NCBI RefSeq assembly: GCF_000429165.1
Contig: NZ_AUBI01000009.1
Span: 62,001-126,000, forward strand
Origin: Acetobacter nitrogenifigens DSM 23921 = NBRC 105050
Lineage (GTDB): Bacteria; Pseudomonadota; Alphaproteobacteria; Acetobacterales; Acetobacteraceae
Direction: 5' to 3'
DNA length: 64,000 nucleotides
Part shown: piece by piece, positions 43,789-52,098 of the stretch
Layout: every line of letters begins with the position of its first letter
How positions within the stretch are numbered: position 1 is the stretch's first letter
Made by a program: the position numbers and the translations under genes
The notes under the pieces: generated by a model
Database searches by the model: none
Told to the model about the DNA's origin: nothing
What the model saw: only the letters and a program-made list of their open reading frames with translations

Positions 43789-44397
43789 TCAGGGGGCGAG
43801 ACTTCGCAGAACGAGATTCGCCAGAACCGCCGCATCGCCCTCCAGCGTGTCCATGTGCTGCTCAAGCAAAAGAGGATGATAGATGGATTGCAGAACAAGC
43901 ATTATGGCGCTGGAGGTCTCGTCGACCGGCGTTTTGCGCTCGAACTCGCCGCCATCGCGCCCTTCGTGAATCAGACGTTCCACCATGGCGCGCAACGCTT
44001 CATGAAAGAACTTCGAAGATGGCCATTCTTCCTCTACAGCCGAATATACGATGTCGTGCAGCCTCCGTTCGTGTGAGAACAGAAGGAGGGTGCTGCGTGC
44101 AAGCGCCAGAAAGACCCGGCGCATCCGGTCCGAAGCCGCCTTCCCGTCGTCAACGATCACCTGCACGTCTTCGCGCATCCGGTCGTGCTGAAGCGCGCAG
44201 ATCGCCTCTCCGATCGCGCGTTTCGAATCGAAGAATTTATAAATATACGCCTTCGAAAGACCGATCGCGTCGGCCAGATCCGCGATTGTGGTCTTCTTGT
44301 ACCCGTAATGCCCGAAATGTTCGATGGCCGCCGCGATGATCTGATCCCGACGCTCGTGGTCAACCGGACCGCGCTGTCCGTTTTGGGGCGTACGCAT
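43789..44397 (-). CDS. TetR-family repressor of the RND efflux system
   Basis: 202 residues. The N-terminal helix-turn-helix reads QIIAAAIEHFGHYGYKKTTI then ADLADAIGLSKAYIYKFF, a clear TetR/AcrR DNA-binding domain; the ligand domain is helical. It lies between the adaptor gene (85 bp gap) and the divergent outer-membrane factor gene (140 bp), and matching operators occur in both gaps. I infer it represses both arms until a pump substrate binds. Confidence 0.94.
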   Translation of the reverse strand: MRTPQNGQRGPVDHERRDQIIAAAIEHFGHYGYKKTTIADLADAIGLSKAYIYKFFDSKRAIGEAICALQHDRMREDVQVIVDDGKAASDRMRRVFLALARSTLLLFSHERRLHDIVYSAVEEEWPSSKFFHEALRAMVERLIHEGRDGGEFERKTPVDETSSAIMLVLQSIYHPLLLEQHMDTLEGDAAVLANLVLRSLAP

Positions 44398-44457
44398 CCT
44401 GACTCCTGTGGCTGACGGTTCGCGCTTTGTAAGTAGGCTACGCGGGGCGAATTGACA

Positions 44458-44485
44458 ACGAGTGACGATAATGTCTATTAGTCAC
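44458..44485. promoter_or_regulatory. Operator copy 2 for the RND-system TetR, over the outer-membrane factor promoter
   Basis: ACGAGTGAC (44458-44466), 14 bases, GTCAC (44481-44485), matching the site at 43742-43769; here the arms extend to GAGTGAC/GTCACTC. TTGACA (44452-44457) and CTATTA (44475-44480), 17 bp apart, make a plausible plus-strand promoter for the channel gene, overlapped by the operator. Confidence 0.75.
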
Positions 44486-44537
44486 TCGACTACAGCCGGA
44501 CAGTCCATGTCCGACTCCCCTCGAAAGTCGAGCATCC

Positions 44538-46022
44538 ATGACGATCACCCATCGCCCGGCAGAACAGGACGTCATCTCTTCGCCTGTTCGCAAGACTGCC
44601 GGCTGGTTAAGGCCCGGCGTCGCATTGTCTCTGGCGTTCATGTCATCCGCCTGCGCTGTCGGGCCGGATTACAAAGCGCCGAACCCCCATCTCGATACGT
44701 TTCATAGCGCCGCAGCCGTGAACGCACGCCGCGCAGCGCCGTCGCCGTCTCTGGACGCGTGGTGGAACGGGTTTCACGACCCGGAACTTGTTCGCATCGA
44801 GCAGCGCGTATTGAGTCAAAATCTTGACCTCGCGGCCGCACTCGCCCGCGTCCGCCAGGCAAGTGGCGCGGCCGAGGCGGCGACGGCGCGCCTGTTGCCT
44901 ACACTGGATTTCGCTCCCGAAGCGTCCGCGAACAGGATGTCGCGTGAAAGCCTGATCGGACATGTGGTTCGAACAACTCCAGGTTCCCACCGCGACTATC
45001 GCACTTATGACGTCAGCGGCGCAGCAAGCTGGGAGATCGACCTGTTCGGCGGCCTGCGACGCGGACAGGAAGCCGCGCGGGATGAAGAGCAGGCTGCGCA
45101 GGCGGAGCGCCTGGGTGAACGCGTCACGGTAGCGGCCGACGCGGCCGATGCCTATTTCCAGATCAGGGGCGATCAGGCGCGGCTCGCCGTCGTTGAAAAA
45201 CAGATTGCAGTAGACAGCCACCTTCTGGATCTGGTTCGCCAAAGACGCGCGAGCGGCGTTTCAAATGAGCGCGAAGTCGCGCAGGCCGAGGCTCTGCTGC
45301 AATCCGCGCGTCAGAACGCGCCGCTGATCCGTATCGCACTAGAGGCGCAGCTCAATCGCCTGGATGTGCTGATGGGCGCGCAACCCGGCGCCTACGCAGC
45401 AGAACTGGACGCACGCGCCGATATCCCCGCCATCCCCGCCATTGACGGCGACACGCCTGCGGAGATGCTTCGCCGCAGGCCGGACATCCTCGCCGCGGAA
45501 CGCCGTCTGGCGGCGTCGAACGCGCGCATCGGCCAGGCGCTCGGCGACTATTATCCCAGGCTGTCGCTGTCTGGCGCGCTCGGCTTTCAAAGCCTCAATC
45601 CGCAAAGACTCTTCACTGCGCCAGGCTTTCAGGCGGCCGGGTCTGGCGCCATTCGCTGGCGGATATTCGATTTCGGCAAGATCGACGCCGAAGTCCAACA
45701 GGCCCGCGGCGCCAACGCCGAAGCTCTGGCGCGTTACCGGCTGACGGTGCTTCATGCCGCAGAGGACGTCGAAAACGCCTTCACGACTCTCGTACAAAGT
45801 GAGCAGCGAACAAAAGAATTGCGAATCGAGGTTGCGTCCCTGATCCGCGCCCGCGATCTTTCGCAGCAATCTTTTCAGGCGGGCGTCATTCCCTTGACCG
45901 ATGTGCTCGACGCAGACCGGCAGCTTCTTGATTCGCAGGATCAACTCGCCCTCAACCGAGCCAACGCAGCGCGCGCGGCGGTCAGCTCATTCAGGGCGCT
46001 CGGCGGCGGGTGGCCTACGTAG
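44538..46022 (+). CDS. NodT-family outer-membrane efflux lipoprotein
   Basis: 494 residues of the TolC/OprM superfamily. The N-terminus ends in a lipobox (FMSSAC followed by AVGPDYKAPN, the classic NodT start). Two OEP repeats are visible; landmarks are WEIDLFGGLRRGQEAARDEE, LRRRPDILAAERRLAASNA and GAIRWRIFDFGKIDAEVQQA, and the end is FRALGGGWPT, standard for the family. It forms the outer-membrane duct for the RND pump encoded divergently, with shared TetR control. Confidence 0.95.
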   Translation: MTITHRPAEQDVISSPVRKTAGWLRPGVALSLAFMSSACAVGPDYKAPNPHLDTFHSAAAVNARRAAPSPSLDAWWNGFHDPELVRIEQRVLSQNLDLAAALARVRQASGAAEAATARLLPTLDFAPEASANRMSRESLIGHVVRTTPGSHRDYRTYDVSGAASWEIDLFGGLRRGQEAARDEEQAAQAERLGERVTVAADAADAYFQIRGDQARLAVVEKQIAVDSHLLDLVRQRRASGVSNEREVAQAEALLQSARQNAPLIRIALEAQLNRLDVLMGAQPGAYAAELDARADIPAIPAIDGDTPAEMLRRRPDILAAERRLAASNARIGQALGDYYPRLSLSGALGFQSLNPQRLFTAPGFQAAGSGAIRWRIFDFGKIDAEVQQARGANAEALARYRLTVLHAAEDVENAFTTLVQSEQRTKELRIEVASLIRARDLSQQSFQAGVIPLTDVLDADRQLLDSQDQLALNRANAARAAVSSFRALGGGWPT

Positions 46023-46546
46023 GGATTCTCTGATTGCGGGATGGGTTTCGTTAATTTCGGCGCTTATCGAAACCCGCGAGACCACAGCCTGAGCAGACTA
46101 GGCGCCCGCAGTCAGCCCTCATAAACACGCGGCGTCGACGTGGCGTGTCGCGGTTGACCTTTCGAGACCTCTCCAAGACCACCAACATTGGACCGGTTCA
46201 ACCATCTGTGACAGCCGCGGCCAACGACGGGCATCGACAACGACGATGCGCCATGCTTACTCTACGAAACAAACAATCGTTTGATTTTGTCTCTCGAGCG
46301 TCGGATACGAACATGGAACAGCAGGACAGGGACTCGATCGCGCACAACATCGCCTTGGCCGAATCCGCGTCGGCGCGCGGCCTGAAGTCGCGCGCCGCAT
46401 GACCAGACGCGTCGACGCCACGCAATGATGCCGCCAGATCGCCACCGCTTCCTGATCGACAGTGCAGCACCTCTCCCGAACTAACGCGACCTTTACTTCC
46501 AGCCTTCCGAAACTGTTGCCCCTTACACGCCAAGGACCAGCGGACC
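46023..46546 (+). other. 524-bp leader region of the beta-oxidation genes
   Basis: No convincing gene. It holds a PsrA-type palindrome at 46270-46283 and an AT-richer promoter-like stretch around it. Short frames across 46145-46402 look like chance translations. The acyl-CoA dehydrogenase start is 263 bp beyond the palindrome, so the leader mRNA would be long. Confidence 0.5.
46270..46283. promoter_or_regulatory. PsrA/FadR-type operator CAAAC-N4-GTTTG
   Basis: CAAACAATCGTTTG is a perfect palindrome with a 4-base centre. It fits the published (G/C)AAAC-N2-4-GTTTG(G/C-type) motif of PsrA, the TetR-family regulator of fatty-acid oxidation in pseudomonads. It lies upstream of an acyl-CoA dehydrogenase gene, where such control would be expected. 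No psrA gene is in the window. Confidence 0.55.
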
Positions 46547-48310
46547 ATGCCCAGTTACACCGCCCCTGTCGCCGACATGATGTTTCTGCTGCGCGACGTA
46601 CTCGATGCGCCCGGGGCGCTCTCCCTGCTGCCGGCGCATGCAGAGACGGATCTCGCCATGATCGAGAGCATTCTTGACGAGGCGGGAAAGTTCTGTGCGG
46701 AAAAGCTTCACCCGCTCAACCGGAGCGGCGACGAGGAAGGGAGCCGTCTGGCAAACGGCGTCGTCCATACCCCCAAGGGCTTCGCCGAGGCGTACGCGGC
46801 GTTTCGTGACGGCGGCTGGACCGGGCTTTCGGCGTCGCCGGAATTCGGCGGTCAGGGGCTGCCGCGCGCCGTACAGATTCTGGTCGATGAAATGCTGTCC
46901 GGAGCCAACCTCTCCTTCGGCCTGTTTCCCGGCCTGACGCGCGGCGCCTGTGAGGCCATCGAGGCCCACGCGGACGAGCATCTCAAATCCACCTATCTCC
47001 CGCGCATGATTTCCGGTGAGTGGACGGGCGCCATGGCCCTCACCGAAGGCAACGCCGGGTCCGATCTCGGCCTCCTGAAGGCCACGGCCGCGCCACGCGG
47101 AGACGGCTCTTATTCCGTGACCGGATCGAAGATCTTCATCTCCTCGGGCGAGCACGACATGGCGGAGAACATCATCCACCTTGTCCTCGCGCGGCTGCCC
47201 GACGCCCCTCCCGGCACAAAGGGCATCAGCCTTTTTCTCTGCCCAAAATTTCTGGTGAACGGGGACGGCTCTCCTGGCGCACGCAACACGCTCTCGGTCG
47301 GCGCGCTTGAGCACAAGATGGGCATACATGCGCAGCCGACCTGCGTGATGAACTATGACGGTTGCCAGGGCTGGCTCGTAGGTCAGCCACATCGAGGGCT
47401 CGCCGCCATGTTCACCATGATGAACGCTGAGCGTCTGTTCGTCGGCGTGCAAGGACTCGGCGTGGCGGACGCCTCGTACCAGACAGCAGCAGCCTATGCG
47501 AAGGAGCGTCTTCAGGGCCGCGCCTCCGGCGCGTCGGGGACCGCGCCGATCATCGCCCACCCGGACGTCCGCCGGATGCTTCTGACCATGCTTTCCACCA
47601 TCGAGGCCGGGCGGGCGCTCGTGCTCTTCACTGCGCTGGAGATGGACAAGGAAACCACCCACCCCGACGCAACCACGCGGGCGGAATCAGCCGGACTCGT
47701 CGCCCTGCTCACCCCGGTCATCAAGGCGGCGCTGACTGATTTCGGCTTCGAAGCGGCGGTTCTTGGGCAACAGGTGCTGGGCGGACACGGCTATATCCGC
47801 GAATGGGGGCAGGAGCAGCATGTCCGTGACGCCCGCATCACGCAGATTTACGAAGGCACGAACGGCATACAGGCGCAGGATCTGGTGGTCCGCAAACTCG
47901 ACCTCGACGGCGGCGCGCCTCTGCGGCGCTTTCTCGGCCTGATCCGCGAAACTCTGGCGACCACGGCGGATCGCAGCGAGCTGACGACAGAACGCGACGC
48001 GCTTTCCGAGGCTCTGGGACACCTGGACGACGTCACCACGCGTCTTGGCGGCGCACTTTCGGAAGTCGACGAACGTAACGCGGCGGCTGTCGATTATCTG
48101 CGCCTTTTCTCTCTGGTGGCGTATGGCTGGCTCTGGCTGCGGATCGCAGACGCAGTGCTCCGGGTGGGCGACGTCACGACGACGGGTCGCCGGAAACTCG
48201 CCACCGCCCGTTTCTTCGCCACGCGTATGCTGCCGCAAAGCCAGTCGCTCGCCCGACAGATCGCAGCGGGCGCCGCTCCACTCATGGCGCCGGAAGCCAG
48301 CTGGTTCTGA
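46547..48310 (+). CDS. Acyl-CoA dehydrogenase (FadE-like, ~590-residue type)
   Basis: 587 residues, the longer acyl-CoA dehydrogenase form with an extra C-terminal helical domain. It starts MPSYTAPVADMMFLLRDVL, usual for this group. FAD and substrate parts are AMALTEGNAGSDLG and VTGSKIFISSGEHDM; the catalytic base is Glu436 in IYEGTNGIQAQDL, after GGHGYIREWGQEQ. It introduces the trans-2 double bond in fatty acyl-CoA. A thiolase gene follows on the same strand after 281 bp without recognisable features. The missing hydratase/3-hydroxyacyl-CoA dehydrogenase must be elsewhere. Confidence 0.94.
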   Translation: MPSYTAPVADMMFLLRDVLDAPGALSLLPAHAETDLAMIESILDEAGKFCAEKLHPLNRSGDEEGSRLANGVVHTPKGFAEAYAAFRDGGWTGLSASPEFGGQGLPRAVQILVDEMLSGANLSFGLFPGLTRGACEAIEAHADEHLKSTYLPRMISGEWTGAMALTEGNAGSDLGLLKATAAPRGDGSYSVTGSKIFISSGEHDMAENIIHLVLARLPDAPPGTKGISLFLCPKFLVNGDGSPGARNTLSVGALEHKMGIHAQPTCVMNYDGCQGWLVGQPHRGLAAMFTMMNAERLFVGVQGLGVADASYQTAAAYAKERLQGRASGASGTAPIIAHPDVRRMLLTMLSTIEAGRALVLFTALEMDKETTHPDATTRAESAGLVALLTPVIKAALTDFGFEAAVLGQQVLGGHGYIREWGQEQHVRDARITQIYEGTNGIQAQDLVVRKLDLDGGAPLRRFLGLIRETLATTADRSELTTERDALSEALGHLDDVTTRLGGALSEVDERNAAAVDYLRLFSLVAYGWLWLRIADAVLRVGDVTTTGRRKLATARFFATRMLPQSQSLARQIAAGAAPLMAPEASWF

Positions 48311-48591
48311 TCTCCGCCCGACATACGCGAAGTCCCGGGTAATGGCGCACAATCCTCGCAAGCCTGACACACACGCCCCCCTCAAGCACACGAACGACAC
48401 GTCAGGCGGGGCATGACGACGCATCAACGGAACGCGCGGTGAAATCATGACGCAGAATCATCACACCAGGAGCCGGGGAACGTTTCGAGCGTCGAAAAGC
48501 GACACTGCTCTTCACGGTCACGATCGCCAGCGTCCTGGCCGTCGCCAGACCAAAGAAAACGTCCAGTCATGGCCACTTAGGGAGACCCGTC

Positions 48592-49779
48592 ATGAGCACT
48601 GAAGATCCGATCGTCATCGTCAGCGCCGCCCGCACGCCCATCGGCTGGTTTCAAGGCCAGTTCAGCGGCGTGAAAGCGACCGAACTGGGCGCGACCGCAG
48701 TCAAGGCGGCGCTGGAACGTGCGGGGTTGCAACCCTCACAGATCGGGGCAGTCATCATGGGCAACGTTCTGCCTGCGGGTCTCGGGCAGAATCCGGCCCG
48801 GCAGGCCGCTCACGGCGCAGGTGCCCCGTTCAGCACTGGCGCCGTGACGATCAACAAGCTTTGCGGTTCCGGGTTGATGGCGATCGGCTTCGGTCATGAC
48901 TCGCTCGTCGCCGGAACAAACGAGCTGGTTGTGGCGGGCGGTCTCGAGTCCATGACGAACGCGCCCTATATCCTGCCCAAGGCGCGCAGCGGCTATCGCC
49001 TCGGCCATGGCGAGATCTACGACCACATGTTCCTCGACGGGCTGGAAGACGCTTACGAGCCCGGCCAGCTCATGGGGCATTTCGCAGAAAAAACCGCAGA
49101 GGAATACGGCTTCACTCGAGCAGCGCAGGACGACTACGCGATTGAAACCCTGCGGCGCGCCCGCCATGCGGTCGAAAGCGGCGCGTTCGCAGCCGAGATC
49201 GCGCCCGTTTCGGTCGCTTCCCGCAAGGGCGAGGTCGTTATCGACGCCGACGAGAATCCCCTGAAGGCGCAACCGGAGAAAATTCCCGGATTGCGGCCAG
49301 CATTCGGAAAGAACGGCTCCATCACCGCCGCCAGTTCGTCGGGCATCGCTGATGGCGGGGCCGCCGTCGTACTCGCGCGACGCAGTTCAGCCGAGCGCCT
49401 CGGCCTGCCTGTTCAGGCGCTGATCCGCGGCTTCGCCGTCCATTCCATGGCGCCACGTGATTTCACCGTAGCGCCCGTTCCGGCGATGCGCACCCTGCTG
49501 GAGCGCGTCGGCTGGGGCGTGGGCGACGTCGATCTTTGGGAGGTCAATGAAGCCTTCGCCGTCACCGCCATGCTGGCTCGGCAGGAACTGGAGATTCCCG
49601 CAGAGCGTCTCAACGTGCACGGCGGAGCCTGCGCTCTGGGGCATCCGATCGGCGCCACGGGCGCACGCATCGTCACTACGCTGCTCCATGCACTCAAAGC
49701 GCGCGGCGAACGACGCGGCGTCGCATCGGCCTGTATCGGCGGCGGGGAGGCGATCGCCATCGCGATCGAACTGCTCTGA
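48592..49779 (+). CDS. Acetyl-CoA acetyltransferase (thiolase)
   Basis: 395 residues, complete thiolase fold. The nucleophile is Cys91 in INKLCGSG, and the second active-site pair is His351 (GACALGHPIGATG) and Cys381 (ACIGGGEA). NEAFAVTAM is also intact. The GHPIGATGAR form and length fit biosynthetic/degradative acetoacetyl-CoA thiolases (AtoB/PhaA). It either closes beta-oxidation with the acyl-CoA dehydrogenase upstream or makes acetoacetyl-CoA. AGGGAGA precedes the ATG. The stop is only 12 bp from an insertion sequence end, so any downstream operon partner has been cut off. Confidence 0.95.
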   Translation: MSTEDPIVIVSAARTPIGWFQGQFSGVKATELGATAVKAALERAGLQPSQIGAVIMGNVLPAGLGQNPARQAAHGAGAPFSTGAVTINKLCGSGLMAIGFGHDSLVAGTNELVVAGGLESMTNAPYILPKARSGYRLGHGEIYDHMFLDGLEDAYEPGQLMGHFAEKTAEEYGFTRAAQDDYAIETLRRARHAVESGAFAAEIAPVSVASRKGEVVIDADENPLKAQPEKIPGLRPAFGKNGSITAASSSGIADGGAAVVLARRSSAERLGLPVQALIRGFAVHSMAPRDFTVAPVPAMRTLLERVGWGVGDVDLWEVNEAFAVTAMLARQELEIPAERLNVHGGACALGHPIGATGARIVTTLLHALKARGERRGVASACIGGGEAIAIAIELL

Positions 49780-49791
49780 ACGGCCATCCGG

Positions 49792-50585
49792 GGTGCTGTC
49801 ACGTGAACTGGCGAGGGGTATTGGAAGGCGTTTGAGTGATTTTTCAGGCGGGGAGAGCGATCTCGCTATTCCATTGAGCGAACGCCCTGAGACGGTGCAG
49901 ATGTCGGGCTATGGCGTTGTCGATTGAGGCTGGTGGAGCGAAGGCGTTACGCACGGCGGAGAAGACTGTGACAAAGCGCTGACAGCCTCCCGGTGATCGA
50001 AACCGTTGCATGGCGCGTTCGCGCTTTCGCAAGGGCAGATGCGAATTCTCCGCCCTGTTGTTCAGGCTTTGTGAGATCGGTGTTCCACACAGGGCATGAC
50101 CTGACGCTTTGCTGTTCCGTATGATTTCAGTTTGTCGGCAATAATGCATTTTGGTCTGGGGCCCTGCTTCCTGAGAAGCCGCGTCGACTGCCGCTTCGCC
50201 GCCTTCGTGTTGCGTCGTCTTTGCAGGATTTCATCGAGAACGTAGCCGTCCTGATCGACGGCGCGCCACAACCAGTGAACCTGGCCACGGATCACGATCC
50301 TGACCTCGTCGAGATGCCACACGTCGCCTGGAGCCGCGCGCCTGCGGCGCAGCCTGCGCGCAAATGCAGCTCCGAACTTCAGGCCCCAACGGCGGATCGT
50401 CTCATACGACACGACAATCCCGCGTTCGAGGAGCATTTCCTCGATCAACCTGAAGCCAGCGGAAACCGGAATTACAGCCACACAGCGTGTGCAATCAGCT
50501 CACGCGGAAAACGGTGACGTTTGTAGCTGATAGGGGGAGCGCTCATCCAGGCAATCTACAGACCCAAAGTTATTGTGACAGCGCC
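49792..50585 (-). mobile_element. IS6-family insertion sequence, copy 1 (decayed)
   Basis: About 794 bp, bounded by GGTGCTGTCAC at the left and GTGACAGCGCC (the inverted complement, one mismatch) at the right. The transposase on the minus strand is broken. A second, shorter copy lies in the same orientation at 51240-51878. No 8-bp target duplication is visible at this copy's flanks (CCATCCGG versus AGAATGTC). Confidence 0.88.
49844..50546 (-). pseudogene. IS6-family transposase, inactivated (copy 1)
   Basis: The original start is ATG 50546 (MSAPPISYKRHRFPRELIA). An in-frame TAA follows at AVWL-stop-FRFP, where relatives have Tyr. A frameshift then leads into the frame 50481-50062 with RLIEEMLLERGIVVSYE, WHLDEVRIVIRG (first catalytic Asp) and IIADKLKSYG (second Asp). 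A one-base loss after HRSHK moves the end to another frame with LNNRAENSHLPLRKRER (catalytic Glu) and FRSPGGCQRFVTVFSAV. At least three lesions therefore exist, and no active enzyme can be made. Confidence 0.88.
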
Positions 50586-50653
50586 AGAATGTCTTGACAA
50601 CGATACGACTTCATTTTCATTTACAAATAGTAACGACACTAAAGGAATTGTAA

Positions 50654-50929
50654 ATGATCAGAGAGTTGACGATCGAAGAGATCTTGTTTGTCGCTGGCGG
50701 GGCTGGCGGCGGAGACGATTCGAAGGGTGCCGGAGAAGCGGCGGCGTCAGGCTCTGTAGCCGGGATGGGTGTGGTCGGGTCGATGCTCGCTGGCACGGAA
50801 ATGGGTGCTGAGGTTGGCCTGCTTGGTGGTCTGGCAGGAGTTGCCGCTGGCGGACTCATCGGTGGGGCTGTGGCTGGGTTTTCGTATTACGCGTGGCATG
50901 GCCTTGACGCGGACAGCCACGGCAAGTGA
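50654..50929 (+). CDS. Putative class II bacteriocin/microcin precursor with double-glycine leader
   Basis: 91 residues. The first 16, MIRELTIEEILFVAGG, match the double-glycine leader type (compare the colicin V leader MRTLTLNELDSVSGG), with cleavage expected after Gly16. The mature part of ~75 residues has no cysteine, an acidic start (GGDDSKGAGE), then a long Gly/Ala/Val-rich segment with many GxxxG spacings (LLGGLAGVAAGGLIGGAVAG) able to enter membranes, and a polar tail YYAWHGLDADSHGK. AAAGGA lies seven bases upstream of the ATG. A small hydrophobic-protein gene follows 60 bp later. No C39-peptidase exporter is in the window. Bacteriocin assignment rests on leader, composition and context. 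Confidence 0.72.
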   Translation: MIRELTIEEILFVAGGAGGGDDSKGAGEAAASGSVAGMGVVGSMLAGTEMGAEVGLLGGLAGVAAGGLIGGAVAGFSYYAWHGLDADSHGK

Positions 50930-50989
50930 CACCTTCCGTCGGATTACAGATTTCTGGCGAAATAGAGATCCATTAGGAGGAGCAACTCT

Positions 50990-51232
50990 ATGGAAAGAGC
51001 AAATGTATTCCCGAAGACAAATCCGTTGATTTTTATGACGTGCCTAATCGCTTCTTTGTGCGCATTATATGCTCTTAATGCCCAGTTGATCTCACGTGGC
51101 GTCTTTCTGATCAGTCTGGTCATCCTTTCCGAGATTATCGTGCTGACCCTCTACAGGGCTGCGCCGCCGAGAATAATGGCGTTGGCGGCACTTCTGCCTT
51201 TGCCGATCATTTATGGGTTCTCTTGTTTGTAA
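50990..51232 (+). CDS. Small membrane protein, putative bacteriocin immunity protein
   Basis: 80 residues with three probable transmembrane segments (~13-30 LIFMTCLIASLCALYAL, ~36-54 RGVFLISLVILSEIIVL, ~62-79 IMALAALLPLPIIYGF) and short charged ends. No family recognised. It has a full AGGAGG ribosome site nine bases before the ATG, and its GC content and codon use are lower than in the surrounding genome. Position directly after a bacteriocin-like gene and the size/topology are what class II microcin immunity proteins show, so immunity is inferred. Both genes lie between two insertion sequence copies. Confidence 0.6.
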   Translation: MERANVFPKTNPLIFMTCLIASLCALYALNAQLISRGVFLISLVILSEIIVLTLYRAAPPRIMALAALLPLPIIYGFSCL

Positions 51233-51239
51233 TGAATGG

Positions 51240-51878
51240 GGCGCTGTCACGTTAACTGGGGTGGGGTATCGGAAGGCGTTTGAGTGATTTTTCAGGCGGG
51301 GAGAGCGATCACGCTTTCGCAACGGTAAATGTGAGTTCTCCGCCCTGTTGTTCAGGCCTTTGTGAGATCCGGTGTTCCACAAGGGGCATGATCCGACGCT
51401 TCGCTGCACCGTAAGATTTCAGTTTGTCGGTAATCATGCGTTCTGGTCCGGCGCCCTGCTTCCTGAGAGGCCGCGTCAGCAGCCGTCTCGCCGCTTTCGT
51501 ATTGCGTCGCGTCTGAAGGATTTCGCCGAGAACGTAACCGTCCTGATCGACGGCCCGACACAGCCAGTGCGGCCTGCCGCCGATCGCAGTCCGGACTTCG
51601 TCGAGATGCCAGATGTCTCCGCGTTTCGCCCACTTTCAGCGCAGCCTGCGCGCATACGGCACCCCGAATTTCAGGCTCCAGCGGCGGATCGTCTCATATG
51701 ACACGACAATCCCGCGTTCGAGCAGCATCTCCTCGATCAACCTGAAACTCAGTGGAAGCCGGAATTACAGCCACACAGCGTGTGCTATCAGGTCGCGCGA
51801 AAAACGGTGACGTTTGTAGCTGACAGGGGGAGCGCTCATCCAGGCAATCTACAGACCCAAAGTTATTGTGACAGCACC
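51240..51878 (-). mobile_element. IS6-family insertion sequence, copy 2 (internally deleted)
   Basis: About 639 bp with ends GGCGCTGTCAC (51240-51250) and GTGACAGCACC (51868-51878). Sequence is close to copy 1 throughout, in the same orientation, except that about 155 bp are missing near the left end; the junction falls at CGCTTTCGC (51312-51320), matching 50022-50030 in copy 1. The two copies flank the bacteriocin pair as direct repeats. Confidence 0.86.
51311..51839 (-). pseudogene. IS6-family transposase, inactivated (copy 2)
   Basis: It starts at ATG 51839 like copy 1 and carries the same TAA after AVWL. Unlike copy 1 it keeps the frame through RLPLSFRLIEEMLLERG. It has other frame errors, including one extra base in the HRSHK region, and it lacks the C-terminal part after HLPLRKR because of the internal deletion. 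It cannot encode an active transposase. Confidence 0.82.
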
Positions 51879-52019
51879 GGTGATTGAAAGAAAAGCGCAA
51901 CGCGGCGACCTGTCGACAGACAGCAACCGCATCGGCATGCCCTGCATGCTGGATTGGCGGAGGGATGATAAATAAACAGAACCGATCAGTTTCTATTGTT
52001 TCCATTTATTTTGGAATGG

Positions 52020-52029
52020 TACGATCGTA
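52020..52029. promoter_or_regulatory. Short palindrome upstream of the DoxX gene
   Basis: TACGATCGTA is a 10-bp perfect palindrome within GGTACGATCGTATCGTG, 70 bp before the DoxX start. It could be an operator half for a small dimeric regulator. The evidence is the symmetry and position only. Confidence 0.35.
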
Positions 52030-52098
52030 TCGTGAGTGCAACAGCGGGGAAGACAACAACTGCTCCCGCCGAACCTGACCTCGAAAAGAGACGCTCTC

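Noticed and set aside
42606-44339. Plus-strand frame of 577 codons across the adaptor and tetR genes
   Set aside because: It runs antisense to two clear genes, their intergenic operator and start regions; composition is that of a GC-rich shadow frame.
50747-51029. Alternative frames overlapping the bacteriocin-like gene on both strands
   Set aside because: They have no ribosome site or leader, and overlap the better supported 50654-50929 and 50990-51232 frames.
49780-51890. Active composite transposon
   Set aside because: Both transposases are disrupted and no target-site duplication is seen at inner or outer flanks.
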